The notes under the pieces: generated by a model
Database searches by the model: none
What the model saw: the letters and a program-made list of their open reading frames with translations, nothing else
Told to the model about the DNA's origin: nothing
NCBI RefSeq assembly: GCF_017875645.1
Contig: NZ_JAGGMR010000001.1
Span: 3,162,001-3,226,000 of the forward strand
Length of the DNA: 64,000 nucleotides
Source of the DNA: Nocardia goodfellowii
GTDB taxonomy: Bacteria; Actinomycetota; Actinomycetes; Mycobacteriales; Mycobacteriaceae
Reading direction: 5' to 3'
Shown: piece after piece, positions 25,821 to 33,872 of the stretch
How positions within the stretch are numbered: the first letter of the stretch is position 1
How the letters are laid out: each line of letters begins with the position of its first letter
Made by a program: the position numbers and the translations under genes

Positions 25821-26828
25821 ATGAAGCTTGCTGTCATCCCTGGTGACGGAATCGGTCCCGAGGTCATCGCCGAGGCGCTCAAAGTGCTCGACGCGGTGCT
25901 GCCCGGTGTCGAGAAGACCGAATACGACCTGGGTGCCAAGCGCTACCACGCGACGGGTGAGATCCTGCCCGAGAACGTGCTCCCCGAGTTGAAGCAGCAC
26001 GACGCCATCCTGCTCGGCGCGATCGGCGACCCGTCGGTGCCCAGCGGCGTGCTGGAACGCGGCCTGCTGCTGCGCACCCGTTTCGCGCTGGACCACCACG
26101 TGAACCTGCGCCCCTCCAAGCTGTTCGCCGGCGTCACCAGCCCGCTGGCCGGCAACCCCGACATCGATTTCGTCGTCGTCCGCGAAGGCACCGAGGGGCC
26201 GTACACCGGCACCGGCGGCGCCATCCGGGTGGAAACGCCGCACGAGGTGGCCACCGAGGTCAGCACCAACACCCGCTTCGGCATCGAACGCGTCGTCCGC
26301 TACGCGTTCGATGTGGCGCGGTCTCGCCGCAAGCACCTCACCCTGGTGCACAAGAACAACGTGCTGACCTTCGCCGGGTCGCTGTGGCAGCGCACCGTCG
26401 ACGAGGTCGCGACCGAATTCCCCGACGTGACAACGGCTTACCAGCACATCGACGCCGCCACCATCCACATGGTGAACGATCCGGGCCGCTTCGACGTGAT
26501 CGTCACCGACAACCTGTTCGGCGACATCATCACCGACCTCGCCGCCGCCGTGTCCGGGGGTATCGGCCTGGCCGCCTCCGGCAACATCGACGCCTCCGGC
26601 ACCAACCCCTCGATGTTCGAGCCGGTCCACGGCAGCGCCCCCGACATCGCGGGCCAGTCCAAGGCCGATCCGACCGCCGCCATCCTCTCGGTCTCCCTGC
26701 TGCTCAACCACCTCGGTCACGCCGAGGCCGCGGCCCGCATCGAAGCCGCTGTCGCCAAGGACCTCGCCTCCCGCGCCGGTGTCGCGTCCACCGTGGAAAT
26801 CGGCGATCGCATCGCCGCCGCGCTCTGA
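25821..26828 (+). CDS. leuB: 3-isopropylmalate dehydrogenase
   Basis: 335 residues, beginning [15 protein letters not shown] with the family's N-terminal nucleotide-binding motif. The substrate-binding segment is [10 protein letters not shown] (about 80), the Lys of the active site is in VHKNNVL (about 180), and the metal-binding Asp residues lie in [12 protein letters not shown] (about 228), followed by [19 protein letters not shown]. It oxidises and decarboxylates 3-isopropylmalate in leucine synthesis. ATG 25821 has ACAGGAG upstream; the longer open frame to the left is not conserved. A terminator follows 16 bases after the stop. Confidence 0.96.
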   Translation: MKLAVIPGDGIGPEVIAEALKVLDAVLPGVEKTEYDLGAKRYHATGEILPENVLPELKQHDAILLGAIGDPSVPSGVLERGLLLRTRFALDHHVNLRPSKLFAGVTSPLAGNPDIDFVVVREGTEGPYTGTGGAIRVETPHEVATEVSTNTRFGIERVVRYAFDVARSRRKHLTLVHKNNVLTFAGSLWQRTVDEVATEFPDVTTAYQHIDAATIHMVNDPGRFDVIVTDNLFGDIITDLAAAVSGGIGLAASGNIDASGTNPSMFEPVHGSAPDIAGQSKADPTAAILSVSLLLNHLGHAEAAARIEAAVAKDLASRAGVASTVEIGDRIAAAL

Positions 26829-26844
26829 CCTCAGGTTCTCCGGC

Positions 26845-26871
26845 AAGGCCCCGACCATCGGTCGGGGCCTT
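26845..26871 (+). terminator. Rho-independent terminator after leuB
   Basis: A 12-bp perfect stem (AAGGCCCCGACC and complement) with a 3-base loop, running into four T residues. Confidence 0.93.
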
Positions 26872-26972
26872 TTCGCTGGCCGGAGATTGCTCCGCCCGGT
26901 GCTGGGTACAGGTCTACTTTGGGCACCGAGTCAGGACAATCAGCTGCTGCGAGACACTTCATGGGAGGCATG

Positions 26973-27560
26973 ATGGCGGCACGCAAGGCCGAAGCCGGCC
27001 CGTACACCATTGACGACTTGCACGGCCTCTTCGAAGGCGGCAAAGGCTTCGAACTCGAAGACGGCTGGCTGATCGAAGTCGCCCACGGCGCCCGCCACAA
27101 CTATGTCGCGCAGCGACTTTCGCGCTTCATCGATATCGCGGTCGGCGGCCGCGCACTGCACGTCTGCCTCTGCGGAGGCTGGGAGATCGCCACACCCAGC
27201 GGCGTACGCAAACCCGACATCATCGTCCTGCCCAGAGATGTCGTACGGACCGCCGTGGTCGCCGACACCGATGTGATCCCCGCCGCGGAAGCTCTGCTCG
27301 TCGCCGAAGTGGTCGCACCGGGAACCAACAGCGAACGCACCGACCGGGTCCGCAAGGTCCGCGAGTACGCGGCCATCGGAATCCCGCAGTACTGGATCGT
27401 CGAGCACCACCCGCAGCCCCTTGTCCACCGTCTGCTGCTCGGCGCGGGCGGCTACCACGCGGACCCGGTCGCCGGCCCCGGCACGGTGTTCAGTGCAGAC
27501 GTGGTCGCGGACGAAGACTTTCGTGTCCGCTTCGACCCGGCCGCCCTACTGGAGATCTGA
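26973..27560 (+). CDS. Uma2-family (DUF820) endonuclease-fold protein
   Basis: 195 residues from ATG 26973, four bases after GGGAGG (ATG 26970 is also possible). The PD-(D/E)XK-like fold of the Uma2 family is recognisable: FELEDGWLIEVA (about 28), H in HGARHNYV, KPDIIVL (the Asp of the active site, about 74) and LLVAEVVAPGT (Glu then the conserved region, about 98). The cellular role of the family is unknown; nuclease activity is inferred from the fold. It stands alone between the leuB terminator and a convergent proline-rich gene. Confidence 0.8.
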   Translation: MAARKAEAGPYTIDDLHGLFEGGKGFELEDGWLIEVAHGARHNYVAQRLSRFIDIAVGGRALHVCLCGGWEIATPSGVRKPDIIVLPRDVVRTAVVADTDVIPAAEALLVAEVVAPGTNSERTDRVRKVREYAAIGIPQYWIVEHHPQPLVHRLLLGAGGYHADPVAGPGTVFSADVVADEDFRVRFDPAALLEI

Positions 27561-27604
27561 ACTCCCGAACCGTGGACTCGGCGGTTTCCGCGCGCCGGGC
27601 GGGT

Positions 27605-27641
27605 CAGCGTGGGCTGCCGCTGGTGGGGTCCACCCACGCTG
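27605..27641. terminator. Hairpin between convergent genes
   Basis: CAGCGTGGG (27605-27613) and CCCACGCTG (27633-27641) form a 9-bp stem with a 19-base loop. It lies between the Uma2 gene and the convergent proline-rich gene and lacks a U-tract. Confidence 0.4.
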
Positions 27642-27748
27642 GGCGGGGTTGCCATGGAGCGCCAGGTGGCGGCCCCGGGGTTATGGGTGGTGGCCCAATG
27701 CGGCTGCTGCGCAGAGGGATTCGAACCGAGGCCTGCCGGACTCGGCGG

Positions 27749-28498
27749 TTATCGCGCCTCGGGCGGGTTCGGGGCGTTCGGCGGGTGTGGGCGGTTCGAG
27801 GGCGGCGGTGGGGCGGGCGGGTTTCTTTGTGGATGCGGCGGCGTCCGCCAGGAGGTATCGGGGTGTTCGTCCCTCGGGCCGGGATGTGCTGGGGGAGCGG
27901 GCCAGTCGTGGCCGCCGGGGCTATCGAAGCGTGGACCGTCCGCCGGTGGCGGCCAGCCGGTGCCGGACGGGGGTGGCCACGGAGCTCCGGGTGGCGGCGG
28001 GGGTGGCCACGGAGCTCCGGGCGGTGGCCCCCAATGCGGTTGTGGCGGAGGCGCATCTGAGCTGGGGTGCGGTAGTGGTTCCGAATACCGTTGCTGCCCT
28101 GGGTAGTCCGTGTCGGGGTGGGGTGGCGTTTCCGAATAGGGCGGCGGTGCGGAGGGATGGTCCGGGTGGGGTGGCGGCGGTGCGGAGGGAGTGTCCGAAT
28201 AGGGCGGCGGCGGTGCGGAGGGAGGGTTCGGGTGGGGTGGCGGTTCCAGGTAGGGTTGCCGCCCTCCGAAGGCGGCGTCCGGATGTGGTAGCTGATCCCG
28301 ATGGTGAGCCGGTCCCGCAGAGTCGGCGGCGGGGTGTGGTGGCGTCTGAACATTGTGCTGCGCATCGCGATTCGCGGCTGGATGGGGCGGCGGGAAGGGG
28401 TGGGACGGGCTGATCGGGGGTTGGGGGACGGCTTGGGTGTCGGAGGGGCCACGGGTTGGGGGTGGGGTTCCGGTGGGATCGGTCGGTTCGGTGGGCAT
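27749..28498 (-). CDS. Proline-rich low-complexity protein
   Basis: 249 residues, about 40 percent proline. ATG 28498 has a perfect AAGGAG seven bases upstream, which selects this strand and frame. There are no signal peptide, membrane segment or folded domain. Internal repeats include PSAPPPPYSDT / PSAPPPPHPDH / PSAPPPYSET and a tandem PPPGAPWPPP pair encoded by a 33-bp DNA duplication near 27968-28030. Such Pro/His-rich chains often act as flexible linkers or scaffolds. It follows the small HTH gene by 27 bases, so the two are an operon. The function is unknown. Confidence 0.6.
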   Translation of the reverse strand: MPTEPTDPTGTPPPTRGPSDTQAVPQPPISPSHPFPPPHPAANRDAQHNVQTPPHPAADSAGPAHHRDQLPHPDAAFGGRQPYLEPPPHPNPPSAPPPPYSDTPSAPPPPHPDHPSAPPPYSETPPHPDTDYPGQQRYSEPLPHPSSDAPPPQPHWGPPPGAPWPPPPPPGAPWPPPSGTGWPPPADGPRFDSPGGHDWPAPPAHPGPRDEHPDTSWRTPPHPQRNPPAPPPPSNRPHPPNAPNPPEAR

Positions 28499-28525
28499 GG
28501 TTATCTCCTTGGGGCCGAGCGGGAT

Positions 28526-28981
28526 TCAGTACGGACGGCCTGGGCCCGGTGGGTGTCCTGGGCCTGGTGGGCGAACTGGGCCGCGTGGGCGGCCCTGAGT
28601 CGGTGGTGGCGGCGGGGTGATGAAATTCGGTGGGGCCGGCGGGCCGGGCGGGAATGGGGGCATCGGTGGGGGTGGTAGCGGGCCGAGGGGTGGCATCGGG
28701 CCGCTGAACCGCTGGAAGGCGGCTTGCCGGGAGGTGCCGAGGAGGTCGCCGAGTTCGGCCCAGGTGTGGCCTTCCTCGCGGGCCTGCCGGGCGAGGGTGT
28801 GCAGGATGTCGTCGACGAGGCGGCTCAGATTGCGGGTCGCGGTGAGCGCGGCCAGAACCGGGACCTTCGGGTCGCCTTCGGCCGGACGCAGGACTTCGAC
28901 GACCAGTTCCGCGTTGGCGGACAACAACATTCCGAGAGTTGCCCGTTCGTCCTGTGGGTCGGGGCGCTGTTCTTCGGTCAT
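28526..28981 (-). CDS. Small HTH protein with proline-rich tail
   Basis: 151 residues from ATG 28981 (MTEEQRPD). Residues 1-100 form a compact helical domain ending in a helix-turn-helix resembling sigma-70 region 4 (HTWAELGDLLGTSRQAAFQR). The last 50 residues are a Pro/Gly-rich tail (for example PPPPMPPFPPGPPAPP). A DNA-binding regulator is likely. Its start codon directly abuts a 47-bp nested palindrome (28983-29029), the natural place for its own operator. Its operon partner downstream is the proline-rich protein, so both products share a similar type of disordered region. Probably autoregulated; targets unknown. Confidence 0.7.
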   Translation of the reverse strand: MTEEQRPDPQDERATLGMLLSANAELVVEVLRPAEGDPKVPVLAALTATRNLSRLVDDILHTLARQAREEGHTWAELGDLLGTSRQAAFQRFSGPMPPLGPLPPPPMPPFPPGPPAPPNFITPPPPPTQGRPRGPVRPPGPGHPPGPGRPY

Positions 28982-28982
28982 G

Positions 28983-29029
28983 TGTAAAGCGTGCCTTGAC
29001 ACCGTCAGGCTGTCAAGGACGGCTTTACA
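28983..29029. promoter_or_regulatory. 47-bp nested palindrome, probable operator
   Basis: Outer arms TGTAAAGC (28983-28990) and GCTTTACA (29022-29029) and inner arms CCTTGACA (28994-29001) and TGTCAAGG (29011-29018) are all perfect and symmetric about one centre, with 3-base gaps and a 9-base middle. It fills the gap between the MFS stop codon and the HTH start codon. It contains TTGACA in both orientations, so it may also include promoter elements. Confidence 0.65.
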
Positions 29030-30217
29030 TCATCGGCGAGCGGGCTCTCTCGGCACCAGCGGGACCGCGGCGGCGGCCAGGGCCGCGGCGACGAGGTAGG
29101 CCGCGGGGAATCCGGTGGCGGTGATCAGTGCGCCGAACGCTGGCGGAACGGCGGCGATGATCAGATTCTGTCCGGTGTTCTGCACGCCCAGGCCGCGTCC
29201 GCTCCAGTAGGGCCCCGCGATTTCGGCGACGGCCGTGAAGGCCAGACCGTTGTCGGACACCGTGATCACCGAAGCGGCGACCAGGAGTGGGATCGCGGCC
29301 CACCACCATTGCGTCCACGCGGTGAATCCCAGTGCCGCCATGGCGATCGCGGCCGCGATCGCCACCGTGCGCAGCGGACCCATTCGGCTGCCGACCCGAT
29401 CCGACCACGCGCCCGCGCCGATCCGGCCGAAGGCCCCGAGGATCTGGGTGAACGTCACCAGCAGTCCGGCCGCGGCCAGCGACCAACCCAGATCGCGGTG
29501 CAGCCACAGCAGCGCGAACGTCCACACCGTCGCCTGCGGAACAACCAGCAGCACGGAGACCGCGTGTATCCGCCACAGCGTCGATGCGCCTTGATAAGGG
29601 TTGGCGCGCAACGTCGGATCGGCCTCGGAGATCTTCGGCCGGGGCGGGTCGACGATGCCCGCCAGGCAGCCGATGGCCGCCAGTCCGGCCATCGCCGCGG
29701 GCACCAGAACGGCGGCGGCCACCCCGTATTCGGCGGCCACCCACGGGATCGTCAGCGCGCCGATGCCCACGCCCAGCGGCTGCGCGGTCTGCCGGATGCC
29801 CATGGCCAGCCCGCGTCGCCGCGGCGGGAACCAGCCGACGATCACGCGCCCGCTCGCCCCGTTGGTGCTCGCGGCGCCCACGCCGCCGGCGAACAGCAAT
29901 GCGCCCAAGGCGATGTCGTCGTGTGTCGCGGCGGCGGCGCAGCCCGCGACGAACATCAGCAGTGGTCCGCCGACCAGAACTTTGCGCTCGCCGATCCGGT
30001 CGACCACATAGCCCCACGCGATCAGGGTGCACACCAGGCCGACGGTCGGCATCGCCACCAGCAGCCCGGCGGTCGGCAGCGACATGCCCCGCGCGGTCAA
30101 CGCGGGCAGCAGGAAGGGCACGCCGTGGACGAAGACCGAACTCGAGGCCTGCGCGAAGACGCCGAGGCCGAGCATCGACCACCGTCGAACCGTGCGGATC
30201 TCGGTCACGGTAGCCAT
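29030..30217 (-). CDS. MFS transporter (Rv2994-like)
   Basis: 395 residues from ATG 30217, preceded by AGAGGTGGAG (GTG 30226 is the alternative but too close to it). Twelve hydrophobic segments; the loop-2/3 motif appears as GYVVDRIGERKVLVGG (about 65-80), a standard MFS A motif, and a related loop WSDRVGSRMGPLR follows in the second half. The substrate is unknown. In M. tuberculosis an MFS gene (Rv2994) occupies the same place beside leuB and the FAH gene. Upstream lies an ATACAGT dyad that could be an operator. Confidence 0.85.
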   Translation of the reverse strand: MATVTEIRTVRRWSMLGLGVFAQASSSVFVHGVPFLLPALTARGMSLPTAGLLVAMPTVGLVCTLIAWGYVVDRIGERKVLVGGPLLMFVAGCAAAATHDDIALGALLFAGGVGAASTNGASGRVIVGWFPPRRRGLAMGIRQTAQPLGVGIGALTIPWVAAEYGVAAAVLVPAAMAGLAAIGCLAGIVDPPRPKISEADPTLRANPYQGASTLWRIHAVSVLLVVPQATVWTFALLWLHRDLGWSLAAAGLLVTFTQILGAFGRIGAGAWSDRVGSRMGPLRTVAIAAAIAMAALGFTAWTQWWWAAIPLLVAASVITVSDNGLAFTAVAEIAGPYWSGRGLGVQNTGQNLIIAAVPPAFGALITATGFPAAYLVAAALAAAAVPLVPREPARR

Positions 30218-30247
30218 CGGCTCCACCTCTGAATCTCACTATATGGG

Positions 30248-30265
30248 ATACAGTTCCCACTGTAT
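30248..30265. promoter_or_regulatory. Operator-like dyad upstream of the MFS gene
   Basis: ATACAGT and ACTGTAT, perfect 7-bp arms around TCCC, 30 bases upstream of the MFS start codon. The size and symmetry suit a TetR- or GntR-type regulator; no such gene is adjacent. Confidence 0.45.
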
Positions 30266-30490
30266 GAACAACCGCTTTCACACGCTACACCTGCGGCACG
30301 GCACACGTTCCCCGGCCCGTCTGTCGTACTTCTCACACCGCCCGCAGTTGCCCGCCGACCTCCTGCCCGCGCCGGTCGGAGCGGGAAGGGGTTCGGCGGC
30401 ACCCCCTTTCACCCTCGCCCGGACACGCCGACGGGGGTCCGGTCTCGGCCACATTCGGCCAGGTCGAGGCTGGTCGATAGACTGCGGGGC

Positions 30491-31264
30491 ATGCGCCTAG
30501 GTCGAGTTGCAAGTCCGGATGGGGTCGCGTTCGTCAGCATCGACGGGCAGGGAAGCGACGCCATCGCGAAGGAAATCGCGGAACACCCGTTCGGTACCCC
30601 CACCTTCACCGGACGGAGCTGGCCGCTGGCCGACGTCCGCCTGCTGGCGCCGATCCTGGCCAGTAAAGTCATCTGCGTCGGTAAGAACTACGCCGCGCAC
30701 GCCGCGGAAATGGGTGGCCCGGCCCCCGAAGAGCCGGTCATCTTCATGAAGCCGAGCACCGCCATCATCGGCCCGAACGCCCCGATCATCCTGCCGCCCA
30801 GCTCTTCTCAGGTCGACTACGAGGGCGAACTGGCCGTCGTCATCGGCCGCCCGTGCAAGGACGTGCCCGCCGCCCGCGCCAAGGACGTGATCCTCGGCTA
30901 CACCGTGGCCAATGACGTCACCGCCCGCGATCAGCAGCGCAAGGACGGCCAGTGGACCCGCGGCAAGGGCTACGACACCTTCTGCCCGATCGGTCCGTGG
31001 ATCGAAACGTCCTTGGACGCAACGGATGTCGAAATCGTCACCGAACTGGACGGTGAAGTGAAACAGCGCAGTCGCACTTCGCTTCTGCTGCACGACATTC
31101 CGAAGCTCGTCGAATGGGTATCCACGGTGATGACCCTGCTGCCGGGTGATCTCATCCTGACCGGCACTCCGGAAGGCGTCGGGCCCATGAAGGATGGACA
31201 GCAAGTGTCCATCACCGTCGAGGGTATCGGCACCCTCACCAATCCTGTTGCCACCAAGCGCTGA
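30491..31264 (+). CDS. Fumarylacetoacetate hydrolase family protein
   Basis: 257 residues. FAH/HpcE fold: the core begins KVICVGKNYAAHAAEMG (about 57), and metal-binding acidic residues lie in VDYEGELAVVIG (about 113) and NDVTARD (about 144), with KGYDTFCPIGP downstream. Family members hydrolyse or decarboxylate beta-diketo acids; the substrate is unknown. It is 15 bases upstream of gltX, so they are an operon, as in mycobacteria (Rv2993c-Rv2992c). TAGACT lies seven bases before the ATG with no Shine-Dalgarno, suggesting a leaderless message. Confidence 0.88.
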   Translation: MRLGRVASPDGVAFVSIDGQGSDAIAKEIAEHPFGTPTFTGRSWPLADVRLLAPILASKVICVGKNYAAHAAEMGGPAPEEPVIFMKPSTAIIGPNAPIILPPSSSQVDYEGELAVVIGRPCKDVPAARAKDVILGYTVANDVTARDQQRKDGQWTRGKGYDTFCPIGPWIETSLDATDVEIVTELDGEVKQRSRTSLLLHDIPKLVEWVSTVMTLLPGDLILTGTPEGVGPMKDGQQVSITVEGIGTLTNPVATKR

Positions 31265-31279
31265 TCGCGAAAGAGAGAA

Positions 31280-32788
31280 ATGACCGAGCCCACCGACCCC
31301 GCCGCCGATAGCCGTCCCCCCGGCGTCCGGGTCCGCTTCTGCCCGTCGCCGACCGGAACGCCGCACGTCGGCCTGATCCGCACGGCGCTGTTCAACTGGG
31401 CCTACGCCCGCCACCACGGCGGCAAGTTCGTCTTCCGCATCGAAGACACCGACGCCGCACGCGATTCCGAGGAGTCCTACCAGGCGTTGCTGGACGCGCT
31501 GCGCTGGCTCGGCCTCACCTGGGACGAGGGCCCCGAGGTGGGCGGCCCGTACGGCCCGTATCGGCAGTCGCAGCGGCGTGAGCTGCATCTCGAGGTGGTG
31601 CGCAAGCTGGTGGAGGCGGGCGAAGCCTACGAATCCTTCTCCACGCCAGAAGAAGTCGAGGCGCGCCACCGCGCCGCCGGCCGCGACCCCAAGCTCGGTT
31701 ACGACAACGCCGACCGGTTCCTGACGCCCGCGGAGATCCAGGCGTTCCGAGATGCCGGACGTCCGGCCGTGATTCGGCTGCGCATGCCCGACGCCGATCT
31801 GACCTGGCACGACCTCGTGCGCGGCGAGACCACCTTCAAAGCGGGCACCGTCCCGGACTTCGCCCTGACGCGCGGAAACGGCGATCCGCTCTACACCTTG
31901 GTCAACCCCGTCGACGACGCGCTGATGAAGATCACGCATGTCCTGCGCGGTGAGGATTTGCTGTCCTCCACCCCACGGCAGCTCGCGCTGTACGGGGCGC
32001 TGCGGCGGATCGGCGTAGCCGAGTTCACCCCCGAGTTCGGTCACCTGCCGTTCGTGATGGGCGCCGGGAACAAGAAGCTTTCCAAGCGCGATCCGGAGTC
32101 GAATCTGTTCGCCCATCGCGATCGCGGATTCATCCCCGAAGGTTTGCTGAATTACCTGGCGCTCCTCGGCTGGGGCATCTCCGATGATCACGACGTGTTC
32201 TCTATGGCGGAGATGGTCGCGGCATTCGATATTTCGAAGGTCAATTCCAATCCGGCGCGTTTCGACCAGAAGAAGGCAGACGCCCTCAACGCTGAGCACA
32301 TCCGATTGCTGGAGCCGGGTGATTTCGCGCGCCGACTCCGCGAGTTCCTCACCGGAGCGGGTCATATCGGGGCGGATGTCGATGAGAAGATGTTCGCCGC
32401 GGCCGCCGAACTGGTGCAAACCCGCATCGTCGTGCTGAGCGATGCCTGGGAACTGCTGCGATTCCTGTTCGTTTCGCCGGCCGAATTCGCAATTGATCCG
32501 GCGGCGGGCGCGAAGAATCTCGGCGCCGACGCGGTGCCGGTATTGGACGCCGCCATTGCCGCGCTGGAGGCACTGAACGCGTGGACCACGCCGGCTATCG
32601 AGGAAGCCCTCAAAACCGCGCTTATCGAGGAATTGGGCCTGAAACCACGCAAGGCGTTCGCGCCGGTGCGGGTGGGAGTGACGGGCTCGCACATCAGCCC
32701 GCCGCTGTACGAGTCGATGGAGTTGCTGGGCCGGGACACCACGCTGGACCGGCTGCGCGCGGCCCGCGACTGGACCGCAACGGCGTAA
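31280..32788 (+). CDS. gltX: Glutamyl-tRNA synthetase
   Basis: 502 residues, class I. The HIGH-like motif is [13 protein letters not shown] (about 21) and the KMSKS-like motif is KLSKRD (about 269). The C-terminal half is the helical anticodon-binding domain. It charges tRNA-Glu; in actinobacteria without GlnRS it is also expected to misacylate tRNA-Gln, corrected by GatCAB. The genes for tRNA-Gln and tRNA-Glu follow directly. The start lies 15 bases after the FAH stop, with AAAGAGAG upstream. Confidence 0.95.
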   Translation: MTEPTDPAADSRPPGVRVRFCPSPTGTPHVGLIRTALFNWAYARHHGGKFVFRIEDTDAARDSEESYQALLDALRWLGLTWDEGPEVGGPYGPYRQSQRRELHLEVVRKLVEAGEAYESFSTPEEVEARHRAAGRDPKLGYDNADRFLTPAEIQAFRDAGRPAVIRLRMPDADLTWHDLVRGETTFKAGTVPDFALTRGNGDPLYTLVNPVDDALMKITHVLRGEDLLSSTPRQLALYGALRRIGVAEFTPEFGHLPFVMGAGNKKLSKRDPESNLFAHRDRGFIPEGLLNYLALLGWGISDDHDVFSMAEMVAAFDISKVNSNPARFDQKKADALNAEHIRLLEPGDFARRLREFLTGAGHIGADVDEKMFAAAAELVQTRIVVLSDAWELLRFLFVSPAEFAIDPAAGAKNLGADAVPVLDAAIAALEALNAWTTPAIEEALKTALIEELGLKPRKAFAPVRVGVTGSHISPPLYESMELLGRDTTLDRLRAARDWTATA

Positions 32789-32913
32789 TTCGTCCGAAAA
32801 TACGGCTTTGACCAGGCGATTTGTAGTTTACCGGCAGAGGTTTGGTACTCTTCTTCTCGTTCGGAACACGGCCTCACAGTCACCCAGACGGTGGGGTCAA
32901 ACGTTCTGGTCAT

Positions 32914-32985
32914 TGGGGTATGGTGTAATTGGCAACACAGCTGATTCTGGTTCAGCCATTCTAGGTTCGAGTCCTGGTACCCCAG
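32914..32985 (+). tRNA. tRNA-Gln (CUG anticodon)
   Basis: 72 bases folding into a full cloverleaf. The acceptor stem TGGGGTA / TACCCCA is perfect, the anticodon arm GCTGA-TTCTGGT-TCAGC gives anticodon CTG at 32947-32949, and the T-loop is TTCGAGT. CCA is not encoded. Located just downstream of gltX. Confidence 0.95.
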
Positions 32986-33143
32986 CTGGAGAATGTTGTT
33001 CGTCTCTCGGTTCGCGACCGAAAGTGGTTCAGCATCCGGCGATTTGGTCGCCGAGCATCGGTCAGCTAAGCTAACCGAGCTTCCTCCGAGCGAAAGCTCA
33101 CAGCGGATGATCCACGAGGTGAAAACCTCAGGAGATCAGTCCT

Positions 33144-33216
33144 GGCCCCGTCGTCTAGCGGCCTAGGACGCCGCCCTCTCAAGGCGGTAGCGCGGGTTCG
33201 AATCCCGTCGGGGCTA
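33144..33216 (+). tRNA. tRNA-Glu (CUC anticodon)
   Basis: 73 bases. Acceptor GGCCCCG / CGGGGCT (one G-U), anticodon arm CCGCC-CTCTCAA-GGCGG with anticodon CTC at 33178-33180, T-loop TTCGAAT. CCA is not encoded. A rho-independent terminator starts ten bases later. Confidence 0.95.
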
Positions 33217-33226
33217 CACAAGATAG

Positions 33227-33259
33227 AAGGCTCATGCTCATCGAGAGCATGGGCCTTTT
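33227..33259 (+). terminator. Terminator after tRNA-Glu
   Basis: Stem AAGGC then CATGCTC paired with GAGCATG then GCCTT, followed by a run of T. It ends the gltX/tRNA transcription unit. Confidence 0.88.
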
Positions 33260-33276
33260 CTTGTTTCGCATTTTTT

Positions 33277-33345
33277 CTGGGGGCCGAGCCCCCAGGCCCC
33301 AGCCGGCGGGGCTTCGCCCCCCGGACCCCCGCTCGGGCTTCGCCC
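33277..33345. repeat. GC-rich multi-hairpin element
   Basis: Three small hairpins in a row: CTGGGGG/CCCCCAG with a 5-base loop (33277-33295), GGGGC/GCCCC with loop TTC (33308-33320) and GGGC/GCCC with loop TTC (33335-33345). It resembles the GGGGCTTCGCCCC-type intergenic repeats common in Nocardia and relatives. Copy number elsewhere cannot be judged here. Confidence 0.5.
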
Positions 33346-33493
33346 ATTGCTGGCTAGGGGGTTGTTGCGAGGAGGGGGAGGTTGGAGGGGGTGTTCCATG
33401 TCGGATCACGTAAATCGGTCTTGGGTTTTGCTCATTGCTGGTTCGTGAGGGTTGTGGGTGGTGGGTGTTGCATGTTGGGTCATGTAATTCGGT
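33345..33493. repeat. Two degenerate tandem copies of a noncoding unit
   Basis: CATTGCTGG occurs at 33345 and 33433, and a 26-bp segment ending in ATCGGT/TTCGGT occurs at 33394-33419 and 33468-33493 with 21 of 26 bases equal. The linking sequence is G/T-rich on the plus strand. No gene is present. Confidence 0.5.
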
Positions 33494-33550
33494 GCGGGGA
33501 GTATCGAGTGGTTTGAGTTGGGGTGACTAGGTGGCCTTGCTGAGGGCCGG

Positions 33551-33586
33551 AAAAAGGCCCTCCAGCCTGGGCTGGGGGGCCTTTTT
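33551..33586. terminator. Bidirectional terminator
   Basis: AAAAAGGCCC-T-CCAGC pairs with GCTGG-G-GGGCCTTTTT around a 4-base loop. The A and T tracts make it efficient on both strands; it ends the minus-strand unit that includes the DUF5302 gene. Confidence 0.93.
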
Positions 33587-33594
33587 GGGGGTTG

Positions 33595-33777
33595 CTATCC
33601 GCTCTTGCGGCGGAATTCGCGCTTGTGGCTGGCGTTGCTGTGTGCGCCGGAGGCCTTGGAGCGGCCGTCCAGGTGGTCGTTGGACTGCGCGTGCTGGGAC
33701 TTCTTGCGCTCCAGGGCCTCGCGGAACTTGCGCTTCACCTCTTCGGCACTGGTACCCGAATTATCCGCATCCGTCAT
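33595..33777 (-). CDS. DUF5302 family small protein
   Basis: 60 residues from ATG 33777, preceded by GAGGAGGAG. Very charged and without hydrophobic segments: SAEEVKRKFREALERKK is a predicted helix, followed by a His/Ser/Lys-rich tail ending KREFRRKSG. It matches the short DUF5302 proteins seen across mycolic-acid actinobacteria. The basic tail suggests nucleic-acid or ribosome binding, which is inference. It is 95 bases after the PPOX-fold gene on the same strand. Confidence 0.75.
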   Translation of the reverse strand: MTDADNSGTSAEEVKRKFREALERKKSQHAQSNDHLDGRSKASGAHSNASHKREFRRKSG

Positions 33778-33872
33778 CGCCTGCTCCTCCTCGTCGACCT
33801 CTATCGAACTACCGAACGCTATACCGGTCTCGCGGCGGCTGTCATTCCAGTTCGGCGGTGGGGCGTGCTGGG

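Noticed and set aside
27700..27790. A tRNA gene on the minus strand
   Set aside because: Only the T-loop-like part matches; the T-stem does not pair and there is no anticodon or acceptor stem.
27960..28260. CRISPR-like repeats
   Set aside because: The repeats are short, coding (Pro-rich) and have no uniform spacers.
30497..32692. 731-codon minus-strand frame
   Set aside because: It is antisense to the FAH and gltX genes.
33066..33409. Minus-strand frames over tRNA-Glu
   Set aside because: They run through the tRNA and terminator; the translated tRNA complement (PDGIRTRATALRGRR) is a well-known false protein.
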